From positions 1,003,501 to 1,067,500 of the forward strand of contig BSBM01000609.1 of the NCBI GenBank assembly GCA_027924585.1: a DNA stretch of 64,000 nucleotides. Direction: 5' to 3'. Origin of the DNA: Larix kaempferi. Its lineage: Eukaryota; Streptophyta; Pinopsida; Pinales; Pinaceae. A program made the position numbers and the translations under genes. A model generated the notes under the pieces. That model saw nothing but the letters and a program-made list of their open reading frames with translations, was not told the DNA's origin and did not search any database. Below, piece after piece: positions 60,190-64,000 of this stretch (within the stretch, counting starts at the first letter, position 1; each line of letters begins with the position of its first letter).

Positions 60190-61317
60190 AAGCATGAGAA
60201 GGTAATTGGAGACATTCCACATGGTAGGCCACCTGATATAGGTTCAACTTACATTCATGGAATATTGGATGCAACAGTGCAAGAAAGAGACCTGATGGCA
60301 CAAAAAAAGACCCAGATCCTATTGGATCAAAAGGAAAGTGTTCTCAGAGGGATTGGTAATGATGCAATATCAATATCGCTATGGGATCTTGGTATCCTTT
60401 GGAATGACAAGCTGTACGAGGTGATCAAAATGTTAAGAGGAATGCAGCATGATCAATGGGATCTTGGAGGGCAAGTTAGCCTTAACTTCCAGCATTCTAT
60501 CCATGGGAAGCAATGGTTTAGTTTCCTACATGGGAAATCTTATGATGGATGGGCACACTATTTTGCTTATTGGTATTTTGTGAGTCTTCAAAAGAATCTT
60601 TGTGTTGACACTAACTGAGGTGGAATAAGGTGGCATGAAAAAGTTTTTAGGAACCTTCCTTCTGGTATACCACTAGACAAAACAGTTGAGCATCTTTTCG
60701 AATGGGTAAGTGATCAACATGCCTATAATTATTATTTTGTATATAAGGAAGAGGAAACGAATGTAGTATCATATGCATTTCTCACTTTGATAGAAGATTC
60801 AATTACATGGAATTTTTAGTTAGTAGTAGAGTCTTCTAAACACAATTTTGCATGTGAGCCATTGAATGATTTGATCCAAGGAGAACAATATGAGATCATG
60901 AGTGGATTCATATATTTAGTGTCAATATCTATTGTTAATGAGGTGATTATGTGGGACACCCATGACTCACTCCTAGTTGTGAACTTCGTTGAAAAGGGAG
61001 TAGAGGCCCAACACAAATTCACTCACACTTACATACATCTCAAGAGATTCAAAGGTGAAGGTGAAAGGCACATCCAGGAATTTCTTGAACCATATTTCAC
61101 AAGGCAACATATAAGTCCAATTGCACCCAAAGTCATGGTCCAAAAAATAAGTTTGCAATTGCAAGGGTTCAATTATGAATTGATGGAAAAGGGTTACTAG
61201 TACAAGCTTAACAAATGGATCATCTATTATGGAGGAGAGTTTCATATGATTCCTGAGAAATTCTTGTAGCAACATTTTGGGGGTAGTGCACATGTTCTTC
61301 ATCACCCTTGCTTTCAT
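60190..61317 (+). pseudogene. Unrecognised module in frame with protease
   Basis: The protease frame continues for about 375 codons with few stops (TGA 60616, TAG 60817, TAG 61198 and one or two near the end). It starts with a short linker, VIGDIPHGRPPD, of the type that precedes RT. Then it changes to sequence I cannot assign (RWHEKVFRNLPSGIPLDK, IMWDTHDSLLVVNFVEKG, RHIQEFLEPYFTRQ). RT, RNase H and integrase motifs are absent. It could be a captured host gene or a diverged extra retroelement gene. Confidence 0.55.
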
Positions 61318-61337
61318 TTACTTTAGGACAAGAAATA

Positions 61338-61352
61338 TTGGGTAGGGAGGAC
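61338..61352 (+). other. Polypurine tract of the nested gypsy element
   Basis: ATTGGGTAGGGAGGAC immediately before the right LTR. Confidence 0.75.
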
Positions 61353-63218
61353 TATAATGTACCCTCCCTGGTGGCTCCATGGTCATCCCTATAACCCATT
61401 CAATCCCCATGGGTTAAGGTGGAAATTAACTAAATTAGTTAGGAATTAATTTTGGCTTATGGTTATCTTGTATAATTAAATTAAACCATGGAGAAGTGAT
61501 GTACTCCATAGTTTTGGATATTTAATTATTAATTTTTTTTTTTAGTTGGAAATGCTTGGGTGGCCTAATAGGGCGCATAGGAGGTTAGGTGGACCCCTAT
61601 GAGTTGTCTCCCACAAAGGAATCTGGAAGAAAAGTAGTGAAAAGCAAGAAATCAACTGGAAAGTAGGAAAGCAACAGAAAAGCAGGAAAGCATTGAAAAG
61701 AAGGAAAGCAACAGAAAAGAATGAAAGCATTGAAATGCACGAAAGTAATAGAAAACCAAGGAAAATAAGAAGTTTCCATATTTTTTCTAAAAGCATAAAA
61801 AGTAGCATAAAGCATAAAATACAAGAAAGAAAGGAAATAATTTCAGTAAGTTGCAAGTCTTAATTTTAGCCAATGAGGGCGCACTAGATGAGGCAAGTGG
61901 TCCATGTGAAATGTAACTTATCAAAGAAGCCACCAAAATATTATAAAAGGAGCATGAGATCCTCCATGTAGGATATGTTGTCTATTTTTCATTTGTGTTG
62001 AGGAGCTCTATGCTTCTAGACTTGGGAGATGTGCCCCTTGTCACTAGTTGGGAGATGTGCCCCTTGTGTCTAGTGTATCTAGTTGAAAGATCATCTAGTG
62101 AGTGAGGAGTTGGATATACAGTCCTTCTCATTGATCATATTGCATAAATATCATGGATATTCCTTTTTTCCATGGATTTCAATTGATGTGATGATGTGCC
62201 AATACCTTCAAGTTCCAGTTTTAGTGAGTTTTCTAGCTAGTTTCCAGTGGTGTGTAGTGGATTTGTGGGTGGCACACCCGTGGGTGTTCTAGTGCCTCCA
62301 TTGGATCATTTTACATATGAATAAAGTATTATAGTGCTTTCAAAAGTTGTATTTGAATTTGGGAGGTGACCACCCTCCAAAGGGATCAAGATTGTATGCA
62401 GAGAAATTCATAGTATTGAGCCAATGCTTCTATTTATTTCTTTGCACACTCTTTGTGCCTCCTATTCTCATTTAATTTTGTAATTTTCTTCTTCAATTGC
62501 AGCTACAGAGAGTTATCTCATGTCTTCATATGATTAATAAAATGATAGTGTGCTTCAATCTAAGATTGTTCCATTTCATGTGCATAAATTGTTTTTTGGT
62601 ACACATTGTAAACACCTTTAAAGTTCTGTTATAATTGGTTATCAATAAAACTTCCGATTCCCTTTTTGAAGGTCCCTAATTTTAATTAGAATGTATTTTC
62701 ATCTATCTAGATCCTTGTATTTGAAATTCATGAGCCTTGGGTGTCATTTGAAGTCATTTGGAATTCTGCAATTTCACCCTCCTAAAGTTTGATTTTGCAC
62801 CTAGTTTTAAATTTATTTGTGTCTCCTTATATTGTGAGTCTATAAGCTGAATAGATGTCTTCATACCTAAAATATAGACCCTTACTATTGTCTAGTTGCT
62901 TCTAGTCCTATACCAGAAGATGAAGGATCTCCACATAATTCCTAGGGAAATTTCCTCTCGTCATTTAACTTATCCAAATGGTCTTCCCGGGTGCGATGCA
63001 TCTCGAAAAATGAAAATGGTCGAAGCAAATCAATTGTGTCAATATATAAAGATTTATTCTCTATAGATATGATTTCTTAGAGTCTGTAGATGCTTCTAAA
63101 ACCCTTCTTGAAAAAATTAGGGAAGTTTTAGAGGTGTTTGGAAAACAATCTATAAATTCTACTCCTAGTTTGCCAATTTTCGAGTTAGTGTGCCTAAATC
63201 CTATTTGGGTACATTACA
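61353..63218 (+). repeat. Right LTR of the nested gypsy element
   Basis: Begins TATAATGTACCC and ends GGGTACATTACA. Differs from the left LTR by scattered substitutions and small indels. Confidence 0.9.
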
Positions 63219-63790
63219 ATAGAACATTAGTATTATATTTCATCCTGTTTTAGAGAAAGAATTGCAAAATCAGTATAAAGGAACTCATGATCTGGGATAA
63301 AACTTATAGTTCTACGATAAGAGGTGGAAGGAAAGAAATGTTCCGGAAAGACAATGGATTCATTGGTTCGTTCATATGTTGGATACATTACCTAGTATTT
63401 GGTATGCTTAGGGAGAACTAAGGAGGAAAATGATTGAAATATGGACAGAGATGGGAAATCAATTTTGTGATGTTTTCAGTTTTTCATTAAGTAACACGGG
63501 ATTGAAGGATATATTGTACATGATTAAAAAATTGATATTTTGTGATAAATCTCTAGATATTTCACATAAAGTAGGATGTGTGGCGCATAGAAAAATGGTA
63601 GAGTTGAACCAACTAGTTTATTCTTGCAAGATTGTTGAAGAAGGAACTAAAGAAGAAGAATCTAAGAAGATATATAATCAGGAAACAGAAGGGGAGTGTG
63701 GCATACATGGGTACAAGTTAAACTGTGTTAGAGTATTTGTAGCCATTCTAAACTAAGAAATATAACACTAGTACAGAAAAACACCAGAAG
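63219..63790 (+). pseudogene. Outer element: gag-like module between protease and RT, continued
   Basis: RQWIHWFVHMLDTLPSIWYA-stop, ELRRKMIEIWTEMGNQFCDV and a 108-codon frame (63430-63756). The W...F..M...L...WY pattern resembles a gag core, placed after protease. Its start lies at 56061-56337 on the other side of the nested element. Confidence 0.5.
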
Positions 63791-64000
63791 ATGAATGTAA
63801 TTGGAGACTATTTGGATCAAGAAATAGTAACACAAGTTGTGGATCTATTGAGTAAATATGAACATTTATTTCCTAAAATATTTTCGGATATGAATGAAAT
63901 TGTAGGTTCATTGGGGGAGATCAAAATTCAGCTGAAACCTGATGCAAATCCAGCGAAAAGGAGACCATATAGATTGAAGCCAAAGTATAAAGAAAAAGTG
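63791..64000 (+). pseudogene. Start of the RT region of the outer gypsy element (runs off window)
   Basis: VVDLLSKYEHLFPKIFSDM, then GSLGEIKIQLKPDANP, RRPYRLKP and YKEKV: the conserved lead-in to gypsy reverse transcriptase. The frame is open to the window edge; catalytic motifs lie outside. Confidence 0.8.

Larger units (their letters stand above)
56338..63218 (+). mobile_element. Nested Ty3/gypsy-derived element with gag and protease but no RT or integrase
   Basis: LTRs 56338-58215 (1878 bp) and 61353-63218 (1866 bp) begin T.TAATGT(A/G)CCCTCCC and end GGGTACATTACA. Flanks ATACA (56333-56337) and ATAGA (63219-63223) are a 4/5 target-duplication match. The interior (3137 bp) holds gag, protease, a long unrecognised coding module and a polypurine tract. 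The short interior without RT, RNase H and integrase makes it non-autonomous. It splits the outer element between protease and RT. Confidence 0.88.
44099..64000 (+). mobile_element. Decayed Ty3/gypsy element (host of two nested insertions), right end outside window
   Basis: The 5' LTR starts TGTTGGCATTG at 44099 and, after a copia insertion, ends ATGCCAACA at 52289. The 9-bp terminal inverted match supports the boundaries. Then come leader, gag (53.6-54.7 kb), protease (55.6-56.1 kb), an intermediate module split by another gypsy element, and the start of RT at the window edge. Stops are frequent, so it is dead and older than both insertions. It is itself inserted in an integrase gene (ends 44098). 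Confidence 0.82.

Overview
This window looks like transposon-dense, gene-poor DNA from a large plant nuclear genome. A conifer or other gymnosperm is the best guess. The evidence is the plant LTR-retrotransposon families with tRNA-Asp and initiator tRNA-Met primer sites, a plant L1-type LINE with a C-terminal RNase H, long degenerate CCCTAAA-like tracts, broken plant host genes, and a Penelope-like reverse transcriptase fragment, a class reported from conifers. I see no intact host gene. Almost every open frame is a transposon remnant or noise.

Layout. 1-7.6 kb: AT-rich DNA holding broken pieces of at least three unrelated host genes (a CLC anion channel, the complex I subunit NDUFS7/PSST, and RNA polymerase II subunit RPB1) on both strands, then a Penelope-like RT fragment and a CACTA-type transposon end at 7628. 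7.6-9.4 kb: a truncated copia LTR and unassigned DNA. 9455-18465: a non-autonomous gag-only LTR retrotransposon whose LTRs (about 3.5 kb each) are longer than its interior and carry pieces of a ClpB/HSP100 chaperone gene. It sits in a tandem repeat of about 330 bp that reappears at 18466-19226 and 22249-23110. 19232-22243: a short copia-type gag element with a tRNA-derived SINE in one LTR. 23.1-25.9 kb: AT-rich, unassigned. 25.9-29.2 kb: a degenerate telomere-like block flanked by arrays of a 26-bp palindromic repeat. 32244-38571: a nearly full-length LINE with a 16-bp target duplication. 38.6-43 kb: AT-rich, unassigned.

43.1-64 kb is a nest of insertions. A gypsy RNase H/integrase remnant (to 44098) is cut by a second gypsy element that starts at 44099 and runs off the window. 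The 5' LTR of that second element is split by a minus-strand copia element (44955-52218). Its protease-to-RT interval is split by a third gypsy element (56338-63218). Target duplications and LTR ends support each step.

The most unusual items are the cluster of host-gene fragments, the chaperone gene captured inside an LTR, the 26-bp palindromic array with spacers in both orientations, tandem arrays lying between two polypurine tracts in the copia element, and a gypsy element whose protease frame continues into a long unrecognised module in place of RT and integrase. Identities rest on my reading of protein motifs; no database search was run.
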